Assembly (NCBI RefSeq): GCF_000204055.1
Contig: NW_006768806.1
Location: forward strand, 314,193-378,192
DNA: 64,000 nucleotides
From: Melampsora larici-populina 98AG31
Taxonomy: Eukaryota; Basidiomycota; Pucciniomycetes; Pucciniales; Melampsoraceae
Direction: 5' to 3'
The notes beneath the pieces are model-generated. The model was not told the DNA's origin. It saw only the letters and a program-made list of their open reading frames with translations, and did not search any database. Position 1 is the stretch's first letter. Each line of letters opens with the position of its first letter. The position numbers and the translations under genes were made by a program. Below, piece by piece: positions 1 to 10,555 of the stretch.

Positions 1-40
1 GAAAACAAACCCTAAAAGATTCCTGTCAAGAGCAGCATAG

Positions 41-514
41 ATGGACCTAGAAAGTTGGAGCAAAGCACTATCAACGTTTGAACCAAGAAGGATTGTTCCA
101 GCGGTCGAACCAGAGCCAGTAGGATGGGTGGGAGATGCGAGTGGAGTTGGAATCGGAGTCATATTAGACTTTGGATGGACCAGGTACAAGCTGAAAGAAG
201 ATTGGCAGACGAGAGGATTGGCAGGAGACAAAACATGTTGCGATATTGCCTGGGCCAAAACGGGGGCGATAAGGTTGGGCTTGTTGATGTTAGAGGTTTT
301 GACGGACGTGAGGGGTAGAAAGTTTTGGGTGAAGACAGACAATACTACTACAGAATCGACCATCAACAAAAGACAATCAAAAAGTGAACAAGTCAAAGAA
401 GAGTGGAAAAAGATCCAACACTTACTACTCCGACTACAGTGTGACATTACAGAAGAGAGGGTAAATTCAGGAGATAAAAATGCAGACAGACTATTGAGAG
501 GATTAGACAATTAA
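41..514 (+). pseudogene. RNase H domain of a DIRS-like retrotransposon (partial)
   Basis: The reading frame contains an RNase H-like stretch: DASGVGIGV near residue 33, an LMLEVL helix, then KTDNTTTES and a C-terminal GDKNADRL. This matches the RNase H segment that follows reverse transcriptase in DIRS-type elements; the reverse transcriptase itself would lie left of the window. The tyrosine recombinase that begins at 583 is the expected next domain in DIRS order (RT, RNase H, recombinase). The frame stops at 514 and the downstream recombinase is broken, so the copy is dead. The domain assignment is from family resemblance only. Confidence 0.6.
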
Positions 515-582
515 GAGGAGCAGCTAGGACCACGGTTGGAAATCAAACTACCAGCAGATCCCGAACTCCTCTTAGAAGAAAT

Positions 583-2290
583 ATGATATCCCCAAAAACA
601 GAGAAGAAAATTAGCTTATTCCTACAAGACACAAAAGGTGAAATCAAGTGGAGGAGCAATAACGTACAAACTCATATGTTATCAGGAGGATGGGCAGAAG
701 CAACTTTGATTAATTATAATAGTGAGGTATCAAAGTTGATAAAATCTTCATTAGAAAAAGGCTATAAGAGACAGGATCTATTGCCAGTATCAGTTAGTTT
801 ATTGTATGAATTTGTAACATGGTCTGGAAAGAAATTAGAAGCAGATGGAAAATCAGAAGTACGAGGAGACAAATCAGCAACAACACTGCAAACATTATTC
901 AACTTCCCCAAGTGGGCAGGAAAAAATGATTGGGAGTATGATTTGTCATAAAATGATCTATCACTCCATACCTGAGCCATAACACCCACACTACATATGT
1001 GTAGCAGGCCCAGTGAATATGTGGTTATCATGTACATACAGTTCTGCTCAGTTATCTGCTCATCAGGATAAGTTATTCATATGTAATACATTCTGTAACT
1101 TTTTTGAGATTGAAAAAAGCATTCAAAAGATTGACTACATACACTGACTCAATGTTTTGGTGTGTTCTCATCAACTCAACTGCATGTAACACCCTTTCTG
1201 TTACTAAGAAATAGCTTCAACAATATTGCTTGAGCAGCTACAGAATTATATGTAGTGAATTTTTGGGACAATTTTTTCAAAGTCAAAAAAGTTACATGTG
1301 GTATAACATGTGATCTATTTATTCTGATGGGCCAAAAACTGAGCAGACCTGTATGTACATGATAGACAACTATTGACTTAGCTTGCTGCACATATGTAGT
1401 GTGGGTGAAATGGCTCAGGTGCGCAGTATGAGATTCTTTTATGACAAACTGTACTATTAATCATTTTCCTCTTCCAAATTGGGGAAGTTGAATGATGTTT
1501 ACAGTGAAATTGAAGTAGAAACGTTCAAGAAATATCTCACGGGAATTAAATGCTGGCATTTGTTTCACAACGAAGAATATCCCAAGTATGATGTGTTAAA
1601 ATTCTCGGTGTTATTGAAGTCGTCCAAAATCGCAGAGGCGGCAATACAAGAATCAGAGAAGGAACAGAAAAAACCAATATTACTGTGTCACTTAGCTCAG
1701 TTGTTAAGAGAGGTATCAAAAGGAGGAAGGAGAGAACAAATGGCGTTAACAATCACGTTAACGGCATTTTGGGGTATGGCACAGCTAGGAGAATTAGTAT
1801 CAGACAACAAGAGTAAGAGATTGATACAGAGGAAAGACTTACTTTGGACACCGGAAGAGAATAAAGTAATGATAGCAATCTTCAATGCAAAGACGGCAAA
1901 ACCAGGACAAGTTCAGTATATCAAGCTAAAGAGGCAGAATTCATATCTGGATCCAACAGCTGCAATAGAAAGGGTGATGGTCAATAATAAAACTGGACCA
2001 AAAGACCCATTGTTCTCCTATTTAGAAGAAAACAGGACAAGAAGCACCATATCGAAATCAAAACTTATGGCAATATTTAGGAGAGTGCGGGAAGCTAATA
2101 AAGAGGAAACTAAGCTTTCAGGTCACTCGTTCCGAGTAGGTTGTGCTAACTTAAGGTTGAATGAAAAGAAGCTGATTGAGGAGATTACGACAGTAGGTTG
2201 ATGGCAGTCAAAGGCATATCAACTGTACCTAAGAAAATATAGTAAACAAGAGAAGAGAGAGACAAAAGAAATCTGGAAAATGTTTGAATT
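583..2290 (+). pseudogene. DIRS-type tyrosine recombinase, interrupted and inactivated
   Basis: Two pieces of one recombinase are visible. 583-883 encodes the N-terminal SAM-like core-binding part, ending about KSATT. From about 1510 the frame continues with FKKYLTGIKCWHLFH, then TAFWGMAQLGELVS, the HxxR box GHSFRVG, and the terminal tyrosine region AYQLYLRKYS near 2216-2240. Three defects are seen: a ~620 bp foldback element splits the gene; the usual catalytic Arg in the GMxRLGEL box is Gln; and a TGA at 2199-2201 stands where related proteins have Trp (VG-stop-WQ). In the family, a nucleophilic Tyr with an R-H-R triad joins circular DNA intermediates into the genome. This copy cannot do that. 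Confidence 0.7.
884..1506. mobile_element. Foldback/MITE element inside the DIRS recombinase
   Basis: Nearly the whole segment is one imperfect hairpin. The left arm from 884 (CACTGCAAACATTATTCAAC) matches the reverse complement of the right arm ending at 1506 (CACTGTAAACATCATTCAAC). The match continues inward through TTGTCATAAAA, CCTGAGCCAT, CACCCACACTACATATGTG and ATCATGTACATACAG to a centre near 1190. It has no convincing coding frame. The outer ends begin CACTG, reminiscent of CACTA/EnSpm termini, but no clear target duplication is seen: left flank CAA, right flank AAA. The exact ends could be off by about 15 bp, because splicing the host frame back together would fit slightly different borders. 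Confidence 0.65.
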
Positions 2291-2617
2291 TGAAGACTGG
2301 CAGAAAGAGTGAGTTAAGTTAAATAAGAATGATAATGAGAAGTAAAAGCTGACCGAAGCGTTGTGTTAATAGTTGATACGGTAAAGAGGGAAGATGGCGG
2401 GAAGAGGGTTTGGTGAATTTAAAAAGGATGTTTGTGTTGGGGATGTGACGGGGTGAAGGGAGATAGGAATACCAGATGAAATAAAGTTTGCTCAATTAAA
2501 CTAAGTGGTGTATGAACGGCAGATCTTCTACGTGAGATCAACACATACAGGCATGGACTGATGTTGTGTTTGGGATTTCAACAAGCTCAGGACAACACCC
2601 ATCCAGAGATTGGGAGG
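2291..2617. other. 3' flank of the DIRS remnant
   Basis: There is no gene here. The sequence runs from the end of the broken recombinase to the first copy of the direct repeat. It probably holds the non-coding tail of the DIRS element, but the element's terminus could not be located. Confidence 0.3.
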
Positions 2618-2826
2618 TAGAAAACCCTTTCTTGGACAGGCAGTCCCTGGCCTATGCCCCCCCCACACACCAGGTCTAAACCTGAATAAGGTGAAGACCT
2701 GAATCAGTGATTGCTTGAACAAGAAAGGAAAGAGAAATATATTTACAAGACAAAAAGTTTACAAATGAGAAATGAAAATATATATTGATAAGTGAGAACT
2801 GAACACGCCACACACACAAAGATGGA
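2618..2826. repeat. Direct repeat copy 1, LTR-like
   Basis: This ~210 bp segment is nearly identical to 3335-3541. Shared blocks include AAAACCCTTTC, GACAGGCAGTCCC, a run of C before CACACACCAGGTC, and a long tract through TTACAAATGAGAAATG to CACACACACAAAGATGGA. The copies are about 716 bp apart in the same orientation, as in a short LTR element (TRIM) or a decayed LTR retrotransposon. No protein-coding frame lies between them. The ends are approximate. Confidence 0.5.
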
Positions 2827-3334
2827 TTGACAAGGGTGGCCAAAGGCACGACGTCACCCAAGAGTTCCATCAAGACACGTGACATAGTGTATGAGTGCGA
2901 AGTGATCAGGGCCAGGACAATACCCGGCCCTGTGAGAGAGAGGCTAGGCAAACTGTGAAAATCTCTTCATCACAGTTTGACACGCCACACACCACTCATA
3001 CATCTCAGATTTGAATCATCAAATCTTTTGCTAAACACTTCCCAAAAAGAAATAAAGTCATTTCATTTTGAAACCTGTCCCACCCGCCCTACAGATAGGG
3101 GCAGGAGATATGAGCAAGATAATATACAGGAAGTATAATGGGTGTCAGTCAGGAAACAAAACAAGTACAACAACAGCAACAAGAATTACATAAATTCAAG
3201 ACTGAGGAAATGAATCGAGATGAAAACAAAGAAAAATAAGATGCACAGTAAATAGATGGAATTGGCCATAAAAATTGGAGATCTCATCAAATGAAGGAAA
3301 TGGTTCCATGGGCCACCCACCCACCCCCGCCCAC

Positions 3335-3541
3335 GAAAACCCTTTCTCGGACAGGCAGTCCCCGGCCTACAGCCCCCCCACACACCAGGTCTAAACCTGA
3401 ATAAGGTGAAGACCTAAATCAGTGATTGCTTGAACAAGAAAGGAAAGAGAAATTTATTCACAAGACAAAAAGTTTACAAATGAGAAATGAAAATATATAT
3501 TGATAAGTGAGAACTGAACACGTCACACACACAAAGATGGA
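3335..3541. repeat. Direct repeat copy 2, LTR-like
   Basis: This is the partner of 2618-2826 and differs mainly by point changes (TCTCGGAC against TCTTGGAC; CGGCCTACAG against TGGCCTATG). The space between the copies contains another C-rich motif around 3080 but no recognisable retroviral-type domains. Confidence 0.5.
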
Positions 3542-4416
3542 CTTGTTGACACAAAGGAAAAGAAACCAGTACATTTCATAATTCATATTTAAATTGTACC
3601 TGGTCTCAAAAGGTCAAAAGAAAGAGATCCAATAAATATAACTCCTGAATCCTATTATATCATCATATCCGATCGTTGCCAAAACAAAGGATCAAAGAGC
3701 TCAAAAAGCAAAAAGTTGAAAATCAAATTAATCTTGCACTGAGATAAGACAATAAATCAAGGAGCAAATAAGCAGAAAATAGATGGCGGCTAAAAAAGAA
3801 TTCTAAGTCATGTGGTACTGTGTGGAGTACAAGCAAGTTGCTCAAAAACAGGTGCAAGTAAATTTTGAACTAATTTTCCGATTGCACCTTTAATCAATGG
3901 AAATCCCTCATATCGATTGTCTTGAGTATCTCTTGCCTGTAAAGGAACATTTTATAATTTTGTTTGGTCAATTTCTTTGAATATCTTTTGGGAGTTGCAA
4001 AAAGAAGGACAAAAAATGACTCAACTTGTTGAAGTATCCAACAAGCTGCGCCGTTCTCTACTACGTTTCTCAAATCAGTTAAATCTGCATTCCAATGACC
4101 AAGTTTACCGTCATTTCTTCCAAATTCAACCTATTGAAAAAAACGGGAATCATCAGGATAGTTCAAAGATAAACAATAACATTTATTCGGTCAAGAAAAA
4201 GAAATTCGACTGACTGGGTCTAAGAAAATCCAGACGACCAATGATAATTATAATTATAAGTTATTGGTAAGTCATGGTCTCAAGAAAGCAGAATTCAAAA
4301 GATAAACAAGAACATCTACTAACATGCAAGTAAAGTCTCAGTAAGTGTAGCCAATTGCTCAACAACCTAGATCAACCAAACTGATCAGTTCACATTCTTG
4401 ATGACATGAAAGAAAC
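3542..4416. other. Non-coding stretch 3' of the peroxidase gene
   Basis: AT-rich sequence. A 78-codon open frame at 3977-4213 has no recognisable domain and I do not regard it as a gene. I see no further repeats or RNA genes. Confidence 0.3.
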
Positions 4417-6141
4417 TTAGAAGACTAAATTCACCGTCAAAGGTTCTCGACGATACCAATATCCATCTTTACTAGGTGGTAATTTACCATGACCTTGTGA
4501 ATAGGTTCCATTAGGATGTTCGATTATACCAAAGAAGGTTTGAATGGATTCTACATCAGGTGGTCCTGCGTTTCCATGAATGTCGGCTGATGCCATCGTA
4601 TTGGTAATGAATGCTCCTGCAATGTAAGCATGTGCTCTAGAAAACGAGAACCAAGATAATCAATTATGAGTTTTGTGGCGTGATAGTTGAAATTACAACT
4701 CTGGATGACTGACTGTTGACCTATAGCCTGCGAGTGAAGATGGTGCGATGATGAGTAAATTTTCTAGCGTCCTGTTTCAAAGGCTTCAATTATAAAATGC
4801 TTACCCATTGACATTGTGGGTTATTGTTACGGCAATCATTGTACTACAATATATATCACAGCAACTTCAGTTATCAAACTCAAAACTCCACTTGTAGAAT
4901 TTGATCAAATAAAAAATTCCGCTCACCTGCATGAAACGAGCTTCACCCCAAAACTTGGCGGTCATCAGACCATCGTATTTATCAACTAAATAATACCAAG
5001 CGAAGATTAGAAACATGAAAAACTGGAAAGGTAGAGTCGGATGAAATACTCTTACTTGCAAGTTGTTTATGTTGCTTCCAATGATCGCTATCGAAATGAT
5101 TAGTATCACCGTTGGCCCAGTATCCATCCACACGAGACATAGATCCATCAACTTCAAATTTATTATGAGATTCTTTGGAAAAGAAACCAGGTGCGGTCCC
5201 AAATAAAGGAGTTAATAGTCCATCAGTTCTAGAATCTGTTTGTCCGATGGAAGTCGTGAGTCTATCATCAAAAATCGGTAATCAGAAAAAACTTTCTTGC
5301 GAATAACAGTTAGGATGATAAAAGAACACTAACGTGGTGAGATCAAAAGACGCGATGAAACCAAGTGCTACAATGACTGCTGCAATATCAGGCCCAAATC
5401 CCAACATCTCCTCCATTCCAGATATCATGTCAACCACGGTTGCAATACCATTGCGAGGAATCTATGGAAGACAGATTCAAAAGATTAAAATCTAGGATTA
5501 AAGTCGCAGTCAATTATATCTGACTTACATATCCATAATTGGCCATTATGTTCATACCCGGACAACCGCCTAGAAGATTCAATTATCTTTAACATAGAAA
5601 ACATTCAAGGTTGAACAACTTATGGCTGCATACCTCTCTGATCATCGGGTCCAGGGGCCTAATTGGCGGGAATAAGATCAGTTGTTATTTTCAGGAAAGG
5701 CGCACACCTTCTCATCTATGAACATTTCACCCACTATGAAAGGATGATCAGCATCCGGAATTCGTTTCCTCCCGACAGATGCCACAAGCGGAAGATCAAT
5801 AGTGGCTATAAAGGATGAATTAATTTAGGATATCAAAATCAAGAGATATAATTGTAAGATCTAATTGAAGTTTATCTTACTAGGTATCGCACTAAGTAAA
5901 CCTTCTAAATCAAAAAGACTTCTTGATTGAAGATTAAGTAGATGCTCAACATCAGAAGCTGAAATGTTAGCTATATTTAAAGTACGCTCTTTGATACCAG
6001 CCTATTTGTTGCGTATGTGAATTTTGGTCACTTCCTTGACTCCTCAATATCAACGTCTTCAATAAATTGGTGACTTACAAGATGAGGCATAGCACTCGCG
6101 TGTTGAAGGAGCGAGGCAAGAAGTAGCAGTGACGATCGCAT
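4417..6141 (-). CDS. Secreted heme-thiolate peroxidase (chloroperoxidase/UPO family)
   Basis: The family uses a Cys-ligated heme and peroxide to halogenate or oxygenate substrates outside the cell. The start at 6141 opens a signal peptide (MRSSLLLLASLLQHASA). Exon 1 ends at a GTAAGT. Later exons give GGCPGMNIMANYGYIPRNG, with the proximal heme ligand Cys near residue 106. Then comes HNKFEVDGSMSRVD with the Glu-x-Asp pair of the acid-base site near residue 197, and the C-terminal AHAYIAGAFITNTMASADIHG. The stop is at 4417-4419. At least eight short introns are needed. The splicing between about 4650 and 4930 is uncertain: one route requires a 33-bp intron. Two positions differ from the textbook PCPxxNxxANHGY motif, Gly before the Cys and Tyr for His. 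Family assignment is firm; substrate is unknown. Confidence 0.85.
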
Positions 6142-7131
6142 CGCAAGTAATGGATCGGGGTTGATAATTAAAAAGAATGTGTGAAAGGTTTTGTGCGTAA
6201 GATGATGAAGTCGCTGAACGTCAACGAGGATATATTGTTCTCTAGCTTGCCAAACGATTCAAGTCGAAACTTGCTCTTATATACACGAACTGCCAACCAA
6301 CTAAGGGGAACAAGGATTGAGCCTCAAAGCTCTGAACGATCAGAAACCGATTGAGAAGGGTCGATGTTCTGTAGCAATTGAAAGATGAGGTCAATGCTTC
6401 GTGGGTAATATCAGTGCGACTTTTGGTTGTGTTGATGATCGTCACTACATCCAACATACAAGGCAAAACTTAAGAACAAATGAAGCATTTATTTGATCTC
6501 ATATTGGCATGGGGTATTGAGCCGATCAGTAAATGAAGGCCGGAAGTGAGATGGATTGCTTGGCGGATATATATCATAGGTACATGTTCAAAGGGAGCTT
6601 CGAAGCTTGAGCAATTTCCTTTTCCGCGAGATGGTTAAAGTATTCATTTTGAACAAGCATTTGCGGCTCGGACTTGTTTGAGCATCTCATCCCCATATAG
6701 GCCTGATTACTTTGTACCCAGATCGAACTTAAACAATCTCTAAAAATGGAGCGCGGAGTCGCGTGGATATTGCGGAACGTTCTTGTGAACGCTCCAGATT
6801 TGACGATATGACTGGTAAAATTCAAATCTATTGCTTCATTCCATAGGTATTAGGGCACGGGCTACAAAGACCATGTGTACGATCAGACGCGAAACTGGGA
6901 GAACGATCTTGCTGTTCAAAAGTGACATGACTTTAGACCGAGCTGTTCATGAAACATTGTATAGTTGAATACGCAGGTGATAAGCAAAGTCAGTACTCGC
7001 AGATATTTTGTAGTAACAAAAGCCATACGTACCTTGCATGTCCGATGTCTTTCATGAGGATGAGTTTATATGGAATCTCGAGCTTGCCCTCGGTATTGAT
7101 AAGGCTAATTGGATTGAAGCCGACGAATTCG
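6142..7131. other. Intergenic stretch, no gene seen
   Basis: This lies between the peroxidase promoter side and the 3' end of the Tim17-like gene. Open frames of 74-106 codons on both strands show no recognisable domains or splice-consistent extensions. The peroxidase promoter should be just above 6141. Confidence 0.3.
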
Positions 7132-7727
7132 TCACTGATTTTCACGATTAGCCAGTATGTCTTTCAGATCCTCAGCTCCACCAGCCAACATTCCAACCAA
7201 GCCTCCAAGCATCAGCCTGCGTGGAGAATAGATAGGCCGCAGTCGATCTTGCACAATTCATTGATGTAATTTCGAATCAATATTCAACTTATGATCGAAG
7301 AGAGGATGGAGGTGGAATAGGTAACCCATAACTCACAGAGTGAACTCGCACCGAGTGCTAAAATGAAACCACTGATCCCACCTGCGATAAAGCGACAATG
7401 AAGCTGATCTTCATGAGGTATACTAGATTTGATAGGAATCAATGTAACTTCTTTCATAGAACAAAAAGCACCAGTCCAAGCTCCAAGTCGTGCACCCGAA
7501 CGAAGTCCTCCCTTCAAACCTCCAAGAATGATACGATAGTTTTTCGTTTTTTGAAAAAGGTAGGCAGCTTGTCTAGAAGTCGGAAGACGATGTAGGTTTT
7601 CACAAGTAAACTGAGCTCCCGATAGTTTTCCGGCTGAGACCATTCCAGAGACGAATCCTACGATCGAAGCGGAAAAGGTGGGTATGATAACTGGAGATTG
7701 ATTGAGAGTTGATTGCTCGATATCCAT
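7132..7727 (-). CDS. Tim17/Tim22/Tim23-type mitochondrial membrane protein
   Basis: Two exons give 168 residues: 7727-7337 and 7247-7132, with a GTGAGT...CAAG intron. The protein has four hydrophobic, glycine-rich segments with G-rich turns (SIVGFVSGMVSAG near residue 21; GGLKGGLRSGARLGAWTGAF near 70; AGGISGFILALGASSL; LMLGGLVGMLAGGAEDL at the C-terminus). This is the pattern of the Tim17/22/23 superfamily, which forms import channels or assembly factors in the mitochondrial inner membrane. The second exon was joined by matching reading phase, and the conserved RR-LMLGGLVG ending supports it. Which branch it belongs to (translocase core or a TIMMDC1-like assembly factor) cannot be told from sequence alone. 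The gene starts about 180 bp left of the KDZ-unit sequence. Confidence 0.65.
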
Positions 7728-7904
7728 ATTGCTTAGGAAAGGTCAAAGTTTGATGTGTTTATGTTGTTGAAGGGTGTGTTCGATGATCAGGTCATCGACC
7801 ACATGTATCGTCGATCGAGGTAAAGTGATTAAGAAAAGTGTATCGTCTTCGAAACCTAAACTCAACCAAGTCACTCGCAGTCGCTGCTCGGTAAACCGAA
7901 GAAC

Positions 7905-8231
7905 CAGGGGATCGACTGATAACCCCCTGATAACTGTGATAAACCTCCACACAGCCATGAAGTATGGGTTTCTGTCAACCGTACAGTCCTCAGATTCCCA
8001 ACCACATTCTCCAGTATGGGACTTACGGCTAGGCGGACAAAACCTTTTGTCCCTTACCTCATCGCTCAGAAACCGGCCGGCTCAATTGTGGGATCATGGA
8101 TGTCACCAGGTGACATGATTAGACATTCAGAACGCGTGTCCATCTATTGTCCCCACGCTGAACCCTCCTGCCACCACCTATTCCCTTTCTCCAAACTAAA
8201 CGTCAACCAACCTCAACGTATAACATCAAAG
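7905..8231 (+). promoter_or_regulatory. 5' flank of KDZ gene copy 1, shared with copy 2
   Basis: This non-coding sequence carries the blocks CCTGATAA...TGATAAACCT and GGACAAAACCTTTTGTCCC. Matching blocks precede the second KDZ copy (TGATAAAGCCTGATAAACCT and CAGACAAAACCTTCTGACC near 16960-17090). Similarity fades left of about 7905, so the divergent partner gene seen at the other copy is missing here. The segment probably holds the promoter and 5' leader. Confidence 0.4.
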
Positions 8232-10555
8232 ATGCTTCTCCGAGATTTCACCATCCAACTCACTCATCAGTCACCCCACCTATCCGCAACACTCACGGTG
8301 GCGGACTTTGTCCGCTTTGCTTCCCTTGCTGCCGAAGTCGACTATCGTGCAGGTACTTCCTTACGGCTCACACCCACCCGGATTCCTGTGCTACCATTCC
8401 TCGAGGAGGCTCTATCTGTCCATTTTCCGTCCAATCTTTGGGACGACCTGTGGCGAATCTCTTTCCCCATCCTACACATGTGTCGAATCAATCCAACCAA
8501 CTCGATCCGCGACCTAGGGCTCCAGCCCAATTTTACCACCAAAATACCCGAAAGATTCCTACGCACCCCTCTGTCACACTGCCTCATATGCCCAAAGGAC
8601 AATCCCCGTCCTTTACACGTACACTCGCGTCTAAACGGATACCTTCACGACATTGATGGAGTACACCCTGTGCAGACTATCATCTTAAGTTGCTCAAGTA
8701 CGTGACCTCTACGCTTACTCACAGTTACCCTTTGCTCTCTCACTGACCTCCTCCATATCAGACCCAAAATGCGATACTATGTATCGACCCAGTTATTACA
8801 GCCGAGACAGTGCTCGATACTACTACACCAACGAAATGGGGCGAGATGTTGATTATCTACATATCAACTGTCACTACTACATGACTACACGACTGGCGTA
8901 CATGTTCCGGGTGCTCCAGATGCTAGCACAGTAAGTTGAACACCTTTCGCATCACTGTTCTGAAAGAATGCAACTGACGGTGAATGTCATTTGGAATGAA
9001 AAGTGTCTCTCATTTCAATCTTGTAAACTGGTTCAACATGGTATTTGTAGATGACACTCCAGCTCAACTTTTCGCACCAGACCAGTTGTTTACCCCATCA
9101 ATGTCCGAGGAAGAATGTCGCCACGGCCTTATGCTTCACTCATTAATCAAACATGCGGATCGAAGAGGTACCACCCTCATTGTCAGCTCAAGCGGAATAG
9201 ACAAAATCCGGTTCGAGTCAGCAATTGAAACCCACTTAGAACAACTACTAATCGAAGGAACCAAGTATAGAGATCATTACTGCTCTACTTGTGTCCGATT
9301 GTTACCAGACGGCGTTGATCCAGTCAGTGGCGAAGGTTTTTATAAATGTGAGTGCCACCTTCCATCATTCTCGACTATAGTTGTTTCGAAAGATATTAAT
9401 TTTTACATTTCTTTCAATTGGATCACAGCCATCCGCGCGGTAGTGACCGATGGCTTGACCATCGGCCACTGGCGATGCAGTGCAACGACGGAGCAACTAC
9501 GGGAAATTGCTCAAACATCTGGTCGGCCATTGCCAGAAGGGCCATGCACTCGAAAACTTGCCAACGTGAACGACCGGTTCTGCCCAGATCATTTCACGAT
9601 CCTGGGTGGTCAATGCCGAGCTCAACCCTGCCCAAAACCCGCTGCTACCGATCGTGAAACGTGCGACGACACCGAGCACATCAAACAGTGGGCCGACTTC
9701 AAAAAACGTGTTCAAGGAAACTTCTCACTCACGGCCATCCTCAACCGCCCCGGGTCGAACCTTCACCCCGATCCTACGCCTCATCTAGATGCCGAAACAG
9801 GCGAGTTCATAGACCTGGAGAGCTTGCAACAAGCTGATGAGTCCCAGCGAGCGCACGAAGCCGCGCGCGACGGCGGCCAATCACAGGCCGCTGGTAAATA
9901 CGTGCTGTCAAGAAGCCGCACCCATAACGACCAGCTGATCGTAGCACCCTGTGGGATTGTTTTGGCGCGAAAGACTTTCTACCACGCTGAATCCGTCAGT
10001 GCAGTCAAAGTGAGTTTGGATTTCCGAAAATTCTATATCATTATTCTACAATTTGCAAATGACTCAACCTTCCCAACTGTGATTCTGGATTGCTGGTGTC
10101 CCTGTTGCTGACTTTGGTTTATCACATCATCACAGGATTTTCTTGAGGAAACCTTCCCACGCGGCATGCCGGAAGTGGTGTTTTATGATAATGCTTGCAG
10201 GTTAACTGAGCACATTTACACCGGGGATTCTGACCCATCCCGTTTCACCGGCACTGTCATTCCGGTGGACCCGTTTCACCACCGATCTCACGCTGAAACG
10301 GATGAATTTTGCAAAATGTTTACCGACCCGAAACTGTTTCCCGACATTCAAGAGGATGGTCGATGGATTTTCAATGCATCCGCGGCAGAGCTGACAAACA
10401 TTTGGTATGGCGCGTTTGCTTCAATGTGCCGTAACATGTCGTCACTTGCGTACAATTTCTTCTTGGAAGAAATGGTTTATTTGAGAAATAAATGGCTAAC
10501 AAACAAACTGCACAAGCGAGCTGGGGTGGTGTATATTGGGGAGGGAGCCCTCTAG
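8232..10555 (+). CDS. CxC5/CxC6 KDZ-transposase-associated protein, copy 1
   Basis: Five exons (8232-8697, 8762-8930, 9004-9347, 9429-10009, 10136-10555) join in frame to 659 residues. Order of parts: an N-terminal helical region; a CxC5-like zinc cluster (HCLICPKDN near 115, later CDTMYRPSYY); a CxC6-like cluster from YCSTCVRL (near 304) through VTDGLTIGHWRCS, RFCPDH and CRAQPC to TCDDTEH (near 404); then a C-terminal region with FYDNACRL near 537, VDPFHHRSH and WIFNAS. The YDxAC motif recalls the catalytic block of Kyakuja-Dileera-Zisupton (KDZ) transposases. These domains are known from basidiomycete KDZ elements; the biochemical role is not established. All splice sites are GT-AG and the frame is open, so this copy may be functional. 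The start was chosen because it aligns with copy 2. Confidence 0.8.

Noticed and set aside
762..1391. Minus-strand open frames in the DIRS region
   Set aside because: They lie in the arms of the foldback element or opposite the recombinase and show no domain.
3977..4213. 78-codon plus-strand frame
   Set aside because: No domain, no splice partner and no codon pattern like the neighbouring genes.
8342..9715. Minus- and alternate-frame ORFs over KDZ copy 1
   Set aside because: They are shadows of the spliced plus-strand gene.
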